This document shows, in pieces, positions 28,819 to 36,925 of a stretch of 64,000 nt of DNA (position 1 is its first letter; every line of letters begins with the position of its first letter). The translations under genes and the position numbers were made by a program. Origin of the DNA: Gp6-AA40 sp963818645 (GTDB lineage: Bacteria; Acidobacteriota; Vicinamibacteria; Vicinamibacterales; UBA2999); assembly GCA_963818645.1 (NCBI GenBank), contig CAWFTF010000022.1, positions 1 to 64,000 of the forward strand, given 5' to 3'. The notes beneath the pieces were generated by a model. The model was given only the letters and a program-made list of their open reading frames with translations, did not search any database and had not been told where the DNA came from.

Positions 28819-29778
28819 ATGACTATTCGTCGATTGACCATGATGTTCGTGATGCTGCTGGGAACGGCCGTCGCGAGCGACGCGCAACAGACGGACACGC
28901 TGATCACACCCCAGACCGGGACCGTGGCATTTTCTCCCGTGGGCGTCATCGAGGCGGTGCCGCTCGAACCGGTGACGAGCGTGCCCAACGCCGCGTTCTC
29001 GGCCGACGCCGAGACAGAATTCACACAGGTCCTCGGCGACGGCAATCGCATCGAGCGACGGTACTCGTCGATGGTGGCGAGAGACAATCAGGGTCGAACC
29101 AGGCGTGAGGAAGAAATCGCCCTGGTTGGTCCGCTTACCGTCGACGGCCCCTCTCCCCGCCTCGTCACCATCGTCGATCCTGTCGCGGGTCAGTCGTACA
29201 CGCTCGACGACAAGCAGCGCGTGGCGTATCGCAATCCAATCGCCATGACGAAGCTGCGCACGGCTCACGCGATGGGATGGGCGGCCGCAGGGACGGACGG
29301 GCAGTTCGCCTGGACCAGTGGAACCGCTGTTGCGAAGCCCCCGATCACAGTCACGGCTACTCCGGGGCAGCGAGTCTTCGTTGGTGATGGAGCCGCGACA
29401 AAGGTGACGACCGAGTCGCTCGGAACGAGGCCGATCGAGGGCGTGATGGCCGATGGCACCCGCACGACATCGACAATTCCGGCGGGCGCGATCGGCAACC
29501 TGATGCCGATCGAAGTCGTCAGCGAACGCTGGTATTCACGTGAGTTGCAGATGGCCGTGTCGATCTCACGGCGCGATCCACGCAGTGGCGACTCGGTCTA
29601 CCGGCTTCGGAACATCGTCAAGGCGGAGCCGCCGCAGGATCTGTTCACCGTCCCAGCCGACTACCAGGTGCGCGGCGGTGCGCTCGGCGAATTCAGTGTC
29701 GGCGACTTCAAGATCCTGAGGAAGGCCGACGAGGACAAGGAAAAGGACAAGCCCAAGAGCCGACAGAAAGGTTTCTGA
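28819..29778 (+). CDS. Secreted protein of unknown function
   Basis: 319 residues from the ATG at 28819, preceded by GGAG. Signal peptide MTIRRLTMMFVMLLGTAVASDAQQ. The mature part contains segments (IERRYSSMVARDNQGRTRREE, VTIVDPVAGQSYTLD, DPRSGDSVYRLRNI, PPQDLFTVPADYQVR) seen in acidobacterial periplasmic proteins of unknown role, ending in a Lys/Asp/Glu-rich tail. It is probably transcribed with the ECF sigma pair. Confidence 0.7.
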   Translation: MTIRRLTMMFVMLLGTAVASDAQQTDTLITPQTGTVAFSPVGVIEAVPLEPVTSVPNAAFSADAETEFTQVLGDGNRIERRYSSMVARDNQGRTRREEEIALVGPLTVDGPSPRLVTIVDPVAGQSYTLDDKQRVAYRNPIAMTKLRTAHAMGWAAAGTDGQFAWTSGTAVAKPPITVTATPGQRVFVGDGAATKVTTESLGTRPIEGVMADGTRTTSTIPAGAIGNLMPIEVVSERWYSRELQMAVSISRRDPRSGDSVYRLRNIVKAEPPQDLFTVPADYQVRGGALGEFSVGDFKILRKADEDKEKDKPKSRQKGF

Positions 29779-29788
29779 GCAGCGAGAC

Positions 29789-31075
29789 TTATCGTGCCGT
29801 CACCTCGACTCGTTCGGATTCGACGCTGACGTTGGCTTGGGGACTTCTGTTATCGACCGCGGTCACGGCGTAGACATAGCGGACACCGGACTTCACGTTT
29901 GGATCGGTGTAACGGGTTTCCTTCACGACATCGTTCGTGATCCGCGTCAGCGTTTCACTGCCGTCTTCACCGCGAAGGACGTAGTAACCCTGCAGGTCGC
30001 GCTCGGCATTCGCCTCCCACACCAGACTGATCGCGCCTTCGACGGCGATCGGCGAGACACCAGTCGGCGCGGCAGGAGGAAAGATATCGACGGTCGTCAC
30101 ACACGCCTCCTTCGATCTGTGACCCTCCACTGCTTTCGCGCCTGTTCCACGCACGGCCGACACCACGTAGCAGTGGCGGCGGCCATCGATCTCCTGGGAA
30201 TCATCGAACGTGAAGCCATCGACTGGCGCCGGATTCACCGGCATCGGCGCCGGTATCGGTGCCAGCGTCTTCGGCGCTTCCGCCGTTGGTGGCGTCGGTG
30301 CAGGTGTCTCGATCTTGCGATACACGTTGTATCGAGTCGGTCCCGCCGGAAGCGTGCCTGGCGCAGCGATCGGTGGTCCGTCGTCCAGGGCTGATGCCGA
30401 TGGCAGCGGCGCTCCGTCCAGCAGAAAGCCCAGAATCCCTCCGGACGGATCCCAACGCAGCGTCACCGCGTCGGCGGTGTAGGTGACACGCACATCGGCG
30501 GGCGCATCGGGGAGCGGCGTCAGCGGAAGCTCGACAATCGAACTTGGCGGGCCCGATCGGCCGCGATCGCTGTACGGCACCGCCATGTAGAACCGCTTGA
30601 GAGCGGCGCTCGAATCGTCGCGAGCCGGTTTGTCGGTCGGCCGCGAGGGAACAGTGCTCGTCAGTGGACGGCCTTCGACCAGCTTGTCCGCCGTCAGCGT
30701 CTCGCGCAGCGCCGCTGCTGGTGGCGTTTCCGCAGTCGCCTCGATCGTTGCCACGCGATCCGCCACTTCCGGGAAGCGCGCGGCTGGTGGCGCGCTTCGG
30801 CCGGTATAGGCATACACATCGACGCGACCGAGACTGATCGGTATTGACTGATCGATGTTCTGCGTCGGGAGCGCCAGATTGATGATCACGTCGTCGCCCA
30901 CTCGGTGCGCAGCGAGTTGACCTACAGCGGCGGGGACGCGGACGAACGGCGCGAGCGGAGGACCTTTCTTGCCACAACCACACACGAACACGATCAACAC
31001 CCAACTCCCAATTCCCAACTTCCAAAAAGGCGTTGGGCGTTGGGAGTTGGAAGGTGGGAGTTGTGGCCGGGTCAT
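29789..31075 (-). CDS. Lipoprotein with fibronectin type III-like domains
   Basis: 428 residues from the ATG at 31075, which directly follows the stop of the upstream regulator gene (TAAGATG). The N-terminus ends in a lipobox-like VFVCGC followed by GKKGPPLAP, a pattern common in acidobacterial lipoproteins. Two FN3-like modules are visible (ADVRVTYTADAVTLRWDPSG and APTGVSPIAVEGAISLVW to VYAVTAVDNRS), with a Pro-rich stretch between. The hydrophobic core of the signal (KLGIGSWVLIV) is encoded by heptamer repeat. FN3 lipoproteins usually bind protein or glycan partners; the role here is unknown. Confidence 0.8.
   Translation of the reverse strand: MTRPQLPPSNSQRPTPFWKLGIGSWVLIVFVCGCGKKGPPLAPFVRVPAAVGQLAAHRVGDDVIINLALPTQNIDQSIPISLGRVDVYAYTGRSAPPAARFPEVADRVATIEATAETPPAAALRETLTADKLVEGRPLTSTVPSRPTDKPARDDSSAALKRFYMAVPYSDRGRSGPPSSIVELPLTPLPDAPADVRVTYTADAVTLRWDPSGGILGFLLDGAPLPSASALDDGPPIAAPGTLPAGPTRYNVYRKIETPAPTPPTAEAPKTLAPIPAPMPVNPAPVDGFTFDDSQEIDGRRHCYVVSAVRGTGAKAVEGHRSKEACVTTVDIFPPAAPTGVSPIAVEGAISLVWEANAERDLQGYYVLRGEDGSETLTRITNDVVKETRYTDPNVKSGVRYVYAVTAVDNRSPQANVSVESERVEVTAR
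30996..31067. repeat. Heptamer inverted repeat, TTGGGAG type
   Basis: Left arm AACACCC, AACTCCC, AATTCCC, AACTTCC (30996-31023); right arm TTGGGCG, TTGGGAG, TTGGAAG, GTGGGAG, TTGTGGC (31033-31067). It lies inside the first 27 codons of the FN3 lipoprotein gene. Confidence 0.95.
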
Positions 31076-31076
31076 C

Positions 31077-32708
31077 TTACGAAGAGGCGGCCAGCGGCGC
31101 TTCCCGCACGATGTCGCGTGCCCCAAGATCGCTGGAGGTGCGACGCGCGACCTCAGGCGTCTTGAAGCGACGGACGTCGATGCCGTAGCCACGGACTTTG
31201 TAGTTGAGAATCCGTTCGGTGGTGTCGAGCAGACGCGCAGCCTTCGCTCGATTCCCGCGCGTCGTCTTCAACGCATCGATGATCAGGTCGCGTTCATACC
31301 CGGCGACGGCGTCCTTCAGAGAGACGCGCGTGACCGTGCCCGAGGAGTCCGCGGTTTGAAGTGACGGCGGCAGGTGATGGCCGTGCACGACGGCACCGTC
31401 GCAGACGAGAACCGCGCGCTCGAGCGCGTTCTCGAGTTCGCGAACGTTGCCCGGCCAGTGATAGGCCGTGAGCATGTCGATCGCCGGCGTGGATATGCGC
31501 TTGATCACCTTGCCGTGCTCGCGTGAAAACTTCTCGAGGAAGTGATCGGCGAGCAGCAGCAGATCGGCCTTCCGCTCGCGAAGCGGCGGCACGAAAATCG
31601 TGAACACATTGAGCCGGTAATACAGGTCCTCGCGGAACGTTCCGTCCACGATCGCCTTCTCCATGTCCTTGTTCGTGGCAACGATGACGCGCACGTTGAC
31701 CTTGACGGTCTCTGTGCCGCCCAGCCGCTCGAACTCGCGCTCCTGCAGGACGCGCAGTAGCTTCACCTGCGTTCCGAGATTGACGTCACCGATTTCGTCG
31801 AGGAAGAGCGTTCCGCTCTCGGCCATCTCGAAACGCCCCTTCTTACGGGCGCTCGCGCCGGTGAACGCGCCCTTCTCGTAGCCGAACAGCTCCGACTCAA
31901 TCAGCGTGTCGGGCAGCGCCGCGCAGCTCACCTTCACGAACGGCTTTTTCGCACGCAGCGAGTTGTAGTGAATGGCGTTGGCGATCAGTTCCTTACCGGT
32001 GCCTGACTCACCTCGAATAAGGACGGTGGTGTTCGTCTGTGCGACCTGGGCGACTTGCTCGTACATCTGCCGTGTCGGGCCGCTCGTGCCGATGATGTTC
32101 GAGAAGTCGTAGCGCTCCTTCAATTCCTGACGCAGGTGGGTGTTCTCATCAACGAGCTTGCGCCGCTCGTCCTCGACGATGCGCTGGATGTTCAGCGCCT
32201 GGGCGATCATCGAGCTGACGATGCCAAGGAACTTCACGCTGCTGTCGTAGTCACGATCGGGCTGGAAGCGCAGATCGACGGCCAGTGCTCCGACGGCTGC
32301 GCGGTTGAGCGTGATCGGCACGCAGATGTAGCTCAACTCCTGCTTGGTGCTCTCCGGGCGTCGCGGCGCCAGGTTGAGAAACGCCGGCTCCTTACTGATG
32401 CGTGGCACGACGATCGGCTTGCCACTCTCGACGACCTTGCCGGTGATGCCTTCGCCGATGCGAATGCGAATGTTGCGGGCACGATCCTCGAAGCCCTCAA
32501 CGGCTTCGACCTGCAATTCGCCGTCACGGAGCAGCGTCACCATGCCGCGCACGACACTGTGGTGACGCATGAGCGTCACCAGCACCCGCTGTAACGCTGA
32601 TTTGAAATTGAGCGTGCCCGAAAGGGCCTGGCTGACCTCGAGCAAAGTCGAGAGCCGTCGCGCATCGCGCGCTCCGGCATTATCGGATCCGAGTCTGGCG
32701 GCAGGCAT
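31077..32708 (-). CDS. GAF-domain sigma-54-dependent transcriptional activator (NifA-like)
   Basis: 543 residues. N-terminal GAF sensor domain (about 20-175: LLEVSQALSGTLNFKSALQR, GITGKVVESGKPIVVPRIS), a coiled linker, an AAA+ domain with Walker A GESGTGKE and intact GAFTGA, and a C-terminal Fis helix-turn-helix (GNRAKAARLLDTTERILNYK). There is no receiver domain, so control is by ligand binding to GAF, as in NifA or NorR. TAGGAG precedes the ATG at a normal distance. Targets and ligand are unknown. Confidence 0.93.
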   Translation of the reverse strand: MPAARLGSDNAGARDARRLSTLLEVSQALSGTLNFKSALQRVLVTLMRHHSVVRGMVTLLRDGELQVEAVEGFEDRARNIRIRIGEGITGKVVESGKPIVVPRISKEPAFLNLAPRRPESTKQELSYICVPITLNRAAVGALAVDLRFQPDRDYDSSVKFLGIVSSMIAQALNIQRIVEDERRKLVDENTHLRQELKERYDFSNIIGTSGPTRQMYEQVAQVAQTNTTVLIRGESGTGKELIANAIHYNSLRAKKPFVKVSCAALPDTLIESELFGYEKGAFTGASARKKGRFEMAESGTLFLDEIGDVNLGTQVKLLRVLQEREFERLGGTETVKVNVRVIVATNKDMEKAIVDGTFREDLYYRLNVFTIFVPPLRERKADLLLLADHFLEKFSREHGKVIKRISTPAIDMLTAYHWPGNVRELENALERAVLVCDGAVVHGHHLPPSLQTADSSGTVTRVSLKDAVAGYERDLIIDALKTTRGNRAKAARLLDTTERILNYKVRGYGIDVRRFKTPEVARRTSSDLGARDIVREAPLAASS

Positions 32709-33006
32709 AAGCGTCTCCTACATTTCTGCGCGGTGATTCGACGTTCGAACCAAAGCTGTCGTCGCTCGGTGCAAGGAGCAACGCGTTTACCCGCCAGCGC
32801 GTCTTGGGGCCTGCGGCCGGTGGAATGAGCATCCCACCGTTATTGACTTTTTTGTAGTAACGAAAAGGTCGCACCACGATTGTGTGCCTTTTCGCACTCT
32901 CCTTCAGTCCCTGCATTCTACCGGATCTTGACCAGAAAGCCAGCAATTGGCCGGAATCCGCGTGAATCGGCGCGTGGCGCGTGCTTTGCCATCTTCATCG
33001 CGCAAG

Positions 33007-33588
33007 ATGACTCTCACACCGGCGCACATTCTCCTCTCTCTGTTGTTCCTGCTCGCCATATCCTCGGCGCTGACGGCGCAGACCTTCGACGACGACCCGC
33101 GGAATCACATTCGCACCACGGACAGGCGGCTGATTCGCCTGCTGCACGACGGCATGCGGGCGTCGAACACGTTTCGGCGCATGGTCCATCGTCTTCGACA
33201 GTCAGACGTGATCGTGTATCTCGAATGCGGCGGCAGCGATGACCGATCGACGGACGGTCGCCTGACGTTCGTGTCCGCGGCCGGCGGCGTCCGCTACGTA
33301 CACATTCGCGTCGCGCGTCTGGCGTCGGCGGATGTGCAGATCGCCCTCATCGGCCACGAATTGCGGCACGCCGTCGAAATCGCCGACGCACCCGGCGTGA
33401 TCGATGGAGACTCCCTCGCGCGTGAGTACGAGCGAATCGGATTCCTGAACGCTCGCCAGATCGCGGGAACGTCCTACGACAGCGCTGCCGCAGTGGAAGC
33501 GGGCTACCGGGTGCTGCGCGATCTGACAGGACGAGTCGGAGGTCAATTCCCAACGACCAACCACCAACTCCCAACGGCCGCGTATTAG
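33007..33588 (+). CDS. Exported protein with HExxH-like motif
   Basis: 193 residues from the ATG at 33007, which starts a clear signal peptide (MTLTPAHILLSLLFLLAISS). The mature region has HELRHAVE, an HExxH zinc-peptidase motif, near residue 118, but the protein is short and I see no third ligand with confidence. Function is a guess: small periplasmic metallopeptidase or degenerate relative. The last dozen or so residues (QFPTTNHQLPTAAY) are encoded by a heptamer repeat. It overlaps the hslU end by 4 bp on the opposite strand. The 298 bp between it and the GAF regulator hold only presumed divergent promoters. Confidence 0.7.
   Translation: MTLTPAHILLSLLFLLAISSALTAQTFDDDPRNHIRTTDRRLIRLLHDGMRASNTFRRMVHRLRQSDVIVYLECGGSDDRSTDGRLTFVSAAGGVRYVHIRVARLASADVQIALIGHELRHAVEIADAPGVIDGDSLAREYERIGFLNARQIAGTSYDSAAAVEAGYRVLRDLTGRVGGQFPTTNHQLPTAAY
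33545..33579. repeat. Heptamer repeat, AACTCCC type
   Basis: Five units in exact phase: AATTCCC, AACGACC, AACCACC, AACTCCC, AACGGCC. One arm only, encoding the C-terminus of the HExxH protein. Confidence 0.88.
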
Positions 33589-34979
33589 AGGATGTACCGC
33601 GACAGATCCTCGTTCTTGACGATGTCGGCGAGCATGCGCTCGACGTAGACCGCGTCGATCGTGATCGACTTCTCGGATAGTTCAGGCGCGCTGAACGACA
33701 ACTCGTCGAGCAGGCGTTCCATGACCGTGTGCAGGCGCCTGGCTCCGATGTTTTCCGTCGCGTCGTTGACTCGGGCCGCGAAGTCGGCGATCCGCTCGAC
33801 AGCGTCGGGGGTAAAGGTCAGCGACAGTTCTTCCGTGCCGAGCAGAGCCGTGTATTGCTTGACGAGGGCGTTGCGCGGCTCGGTCAGGATGCGCACGAAG
33901 TCGTCGCGCGTGAGCGGCTCGAGCTCCACCCTGATCGGAAAGCGTCCCTGCAGCTCCGGGATCAGATCGGACGGCTTGGAGACATGGAATGCACCGGCAG
34001 CGATGAAGAGGATGTGATCCGTCTTCACCATCCCGTACTTCGTGTTGACCGTTGTGCCCTCGACGATCGGAAGGATGTCCCTCTGCACGCCTTCGCGACT
34101 CACGTCCGGCCCGCGTCCGCCGCCACTGGCTCCGTCGCGGCTGGCAATCTTGTCGATCTCGTCCACGAAGATGATGCCGGTCTGCTCGACGCGCTGCACG
34201 GCGGTTCGACTGACCGAGTCCATGTCCACCAGCTTCGACTGCTCTTCTGCCATGAGATGGTCGAAGGCTGCGGGCACCTTCAGCCGGCGCGTCTTCGAAC
34301 GGCCGCCGCCGAACATGTTGCCCATCATGTCCTTGAGGTTGACGCCAATCTCCTCGACCGATGATCCGGCGATGATCTCGAACGACGGCATCGCGGTCGC
34401 CTGGACATCGAGCTCCACGACCCGCTCATCGAGATGTCCTTCGCGCAGTTGTTCGCGCAGGCGTTCGCGCGAGCGCCCCGACTGCTCTCGAACGATGGCC
34501 GGATCCTCTCCCGGCGCAGGAGGGCGCGGCGGTGGCAGCAGCAGATCGAGGAGACGATCCTCGGCCGCGGCGCGCGCCTTCTCGCGAACTTCTTCGCTCT
34601 TTTCCTCGCGCACCATGTCGACGGCGAGCTCCACCAGATCGCGCACCATCGACTCGACGTCGCGGCCGACATAGCCGACCTCGGTGAACTTCGACGCTTC
34701 GACCTTGATGAACGGTGAATGCGCCAGTCGCGCGAGCCGGCGCGCGATCTCCGTCTTGCCGACACCGGTCGGCCCGATCATCAGGATGTTCTTGGGCGTG
34801 ACTTCGTCAGCAATATCCGCAGACAGCCGTTGCCGACGGAGGCGATTGCGGAGGGCGATCGCCACGGCACGTTTCGCCTTGGCCTGCCCGATGACGTACT
34901 TATCGAGCTCGACGACGATCTCGCGCGGCGTCAGGGAGCCGACGGCGGTCGTGGTTCGCTCGGGAAGTGAGATGGCCAT
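33585..34979 (-). CDS. hslU: ATP-dependent protease ATPase subunit HslU
   Basis: 464 residues, normal HslU length. Walker A GPTGVGKT at 69-76, the pore motif GYVGRD, an inserted I domain (about 120-260), Walker B IIFVDEIDKIA, and the C-terminal tail ending SRYIL used to activate HslV. It unfolds substrates for HslV. It is the second gene of an hslV-hslU unit, with 112 bp between them that contain an 11-bp inverted repeat next to the hslU ribosome-binding site. Confidence 0.97.
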   Translation of the reverse strand: MAISLPERTTTAVGSLTPREIVVELDKYVIGQAKAKRAVAIALRNRLRRQRLSADIADEVTPKNILMIGPTGVGKTEIARRLARLAHSPFIKVEASKFTEVGYVGRDVESMVRDLVELAVDMVREEKSEEVREKARAAAEDRLLDLLLPPPRPPAPGEDPAIVREQSGRSRERLREQLREGHLDERVVELDVQATAMPSFEIIAGSSVEEIGVNLKDMMGNMFGGGRSKTRRLKVPAAFDHLMAEEQSKLVDMDSVSRTAVQRVEQTGIIFVDEIDKIASRDGASGGGRGPDVSREGVQRDILPIVEGTTVNTKYGMVKTDHILFIAAGAFHVSKPSDLIPELQGRFPIRVELEPLTRDDFVRILTEPRNALVKQYTALLGTEELSLTFTPDAVERIADFAARVNDATENIGARRLHTVMERLLDELSFSAPELSEKSITIDAVYVERMLADIVKNEDLSRYIL

Positions 34980-34989
34980 TACTCCACAG

Positions 34990-35084
34990 CTCGCTTGTGT
35001 GCAGGCCTTCGCCGCAGGCGGGGGGTCAGAATCCGACAGATTCCGATGGGAAACGACGTAGCCAACAACATCAACACAAGCGAG
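34990..35084. repeat. 11-bp inverted repeat in the hslV-hslU gap
   Basis: CTCGCTTGTGT (34990-35000) and ACACAAGCGAG (35074-35084) are perfect reverse complements separated by 73 bp. The inner arm adjoins the GGAG before the hslU ATG, so folding could affect hslU translation. Not a heptamer repeat. Confidence 0.6.
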
Positions 35085-35091
35085 TCCTCGG

Positions 35092-35619
35092 TTAAAGCTC
35101 TTCGATCGTGAGATTCGGGTTCGTATAAATGCAAATGTCAGCGGCGATTCGCATCGACTCCTCCGCGATCTGCCGCGCGGTCAGCGGGCTGTGCTTGACG
35201 AGCGCGCGCGCCGCCGCCATCGCGTACGCACCCCCCGATCCAACCGCGACGACGCCATCGTCCGGCTCGATGAGATCGCCGGTTCCCGACAGCAGAAACG
35301 TGGCCTTGCGATCGGCGACGATCAGCATCGCTTCCAGCCGACGAAGGTACCGATCGGTTCGCCAGTCGCGTGCCAATTCGACGGCCGCGCGCTCGAGGTT
35401 GCCGCGATACTGCTCCAGTTTGGATTCGAAGCGGGAGAAAAGTGCGAATGAATCGGCGGCCGAGCCGGCAAATCCCGCGAGGATTGTCTCGTTATAAAGC
35501 CGCCGGATCTTGCGGGCGCTCTGCTTGACGACAGTCGCGCCGAGCGTGACCTGGCCGTCACCCGCAAGGACCGTGTGGTCTTTGTGGCGCAGCGCCAGAA
35601 TCGTCGTGGCATGCATCAT
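35092..35619 (-). CDS. hslV: ATP-dependent protease proteolytic subunit HslV
   Basis: 175 residues. The N-terminus MMHATTILALRHKDHTVLAGDGQVTLG matches HslV, whose catalytic Thr is exposed after removal of the leader; here that would be Thr5 (E. coli begins MTTIV). Also present are GFAGSAADSFALFSRFESKL and GSGGAYAMAAARAL. Twelve subunits form the proteolytic core that pairs with HslU. Two possible ATGs lie one codon apart, at 35619 and 35616. Confidence 0.96.
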   Translation of the reverse strand: MMHATTILALRHKDHTVLAGDGQVTLGATVVKQSARKIRRLYNETILAGFAGSAADSFALFSRFESKLEQYRGNLERAAVELARDWRTDRYLRRLEAMLIVADRKATFLLSGTGDLIEPDDGVVAVGSGGAYAMAAARALVKHSPLTARQIAEESMRIAADICIYTNPNLTIEEL

Positions 35620-35820
35620 TGCAGTATATAGACTCGGCCCTGGGCTCTCCGGATCCGTGACGTTGGGAGGCAGCCTTCAGGGTGCCCGCTGTTGGCCTTC
35701 GGACTGTCCTGATCTCGTGCCGTCGGAGAGGACACCCGGGCCGGACTGTTGGAACTGTCGCGTCGTTTCTGGTCAAATCCGGCGGCCGGGACTGGCAATA
35801 GTGTTGCTCAACCAGAGGGT

Positions 35821-36324
35821 ATGCGCGTCAAGACTCTCCTCGCCGCGGCAGTGGTCGTCATCTCGTCGACTGCATTCGTCGGCTCGACAGAGGGCGCTCA
35901 GCGGCAACGGCGGCCAGGTGGCGAAGCGCGCTCAGGTAGCGGCGGCGGAAACCAGGGCAGCAACGGTGGTGGCGGCGGTGCTGCTCAACGTCAGGATGGT
36001 GGCGGTACCGGAGAGCGAAGCGCCGCGCCACGCAACGGAAATGGCAACGGCAACGGAACGGCAACGGCAACGGGAATAGCGGAGCCCGTCGAGAGTCGGG
36101 AGGCGATCAGGCGAATTCGAGGCCGCAAGGCGTTCGAGCCCCGGCAGAACGGCAGCAACCCGCGACAAGCCAACAGCCCGATAGCCGACCTCAGGCACTG
36201 TCGCGCAGACCGCCTGATGCCACGACCGAGCTTCGACGAGGCACGAGCGAGCGATTCGATCAAGGTCGCGTGGGCGAGCAGCCTCGCGTTGCGGTACCGC
36301 GCCCGGTGGCGCCTTCGAGTGTGA
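35821..36324 (+). CDS. Secreted Gly/Asn/Arg-rich PEGA protein, N-terminal fragment
   Basis: 167 residues as read from the ATG at 35821. Signal peptide MRVKTLLAAAVVVISSTAFVG, then low-complexity Gly/Gln/Arg sequence. Within a hexanucleotide AACGGC tract near 36056 one base appears to be missing: adding it joins this frame to the one encoding the Tyr-rich and PEGA region (36270-36827), giving one protein of about 335 residues. The sequence beyond that point in the present frame (SREAIRRIRGRKAFEP onward) has no recognisable features. Confidence 0.7.
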   Translation: MRVKTLLAAAVVVISSTAFVGSTEGAQRQRRPGGEARSGSGGGNQGSNGGGGGAAQRQDGGGTGERSAAPRNGNGNGNGTATATGIAEPVESREAIRRIRGRKAFEPRQNGSNPRQANSPIADLRHCRADRLMPRPSFDEARASDSIKVAWASSLALRYRARWRLRV

Positions 36325-36827
36325 GGCGCAACAACGGCAATTGGAATGGCCACAACGGCTATCGCGTGTATTCACCGAACTACCAGACCTACAACCGCTA
36401 CAACGGTTACCCGTACGCTACGTACGGGTACGCGCGGCCCTATTATTACTATCCGTATTCGTTCGGCTACGGTCCGCACGGTCGTGGGTACGTCTACTTC
36501 GACCTGCATTACGACTCGTACGTGTTCTACCCGTCCACCGTGGTGCGCTACGACAACTACGGCACATATTACGGCGACTACGGATACCCGACGGGTGAGT
36601 TGAGACTGCAGGTCCGTCCGCGCGACGCGCAGGTCTTCGTCGACGGCGCATACGCGGGAACGGTCGACGAGTTCGACGGCACATTCCAGTCTCTGCGGCT
36701 CGAAGGTGGCGAGTATCAGGTCGAGCTCGTGCTCCCCGGCTACGAGCCGCTCGACTTCGACGTTCGTATCACGCCTGGTGAGAAGGTCACGTATCGGGCC
36801 GATCTCATTCCGGAGCAGCAACCCTAA
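36270..36827 (+). CDS. Tyr-rich and PEGA-domain C-terminal fragment of a secreted protein
   Basis: 185 residues. A Tyr/Asn/Gly-rich stretch (YSPNYQTYNRYNGYPYAT) precedes a PEGA domain (LRLQVRPRDAQVFVDGAYAG, then LRLEGGEYQVELVLPGYEP). PEGA domains occur on surface proteins and are thought to bind cell-wall or surface polymers. The frame is open far upstream of 36270 (SRPQGVRAPAERQQPATS), consistent with a single interrupted gene whose signal peptide is at 35821. Confidence 0.8.
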   Translation: MGEQPRVAVPRPVAPSSVRRNNGNWNGHNGYRVYSPNYQTYNRYNGYPYATYGYARPYYYYPYSFGYGPHGRGYVYFDLHYDSYVFYPSTVVRYDNYGTYYGDYGYPTGELRLQVRPRDAQVFVDGAYAGTVDEFDGTFQSLRLEGGEYQVELVLPGYEPLDFDVRITPGEKVTYRADLIPEQQP

Positions 36828-36832
36828 ACTCA

Positions 36833-36905
36833 ACTCCCAATTTCCAACTCCCAATTCCCAAACTTCTTTTTGGAAGTTGGGAGTTGGTAGTTGGGAGTTG
36901 AAGCC
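36833..36905. repeat. Heptamer inverted repeat, TTGGGAG type
   Basis: Left arm AACTCCC, AATTTCC, AACTCCC, AATTCCC, AAACTTC (36833-36867); right arm TTGGAAG, TTGGGAG, TTGGTAG, TTGGGAG, TTGAAGC (36871-36905). Intergenic, between the PEGA gene and the permease; a 3-nt loop would give a near-continuous hairpin of about 35 bp. Confidence 0.96.
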
Positions 36906-36925
36906 GCCATCCATATAATCCGCGG

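Noticed and set aside
35793..35808. Sigma-54-like TGGCAAT-N4-TTGCT before the PEGA gene
   Set aside because: Correct spacing, but the expected start at about 35819 would leave two bases before the ATG and exclude the ribosome-binding sequence; probably a chance match.
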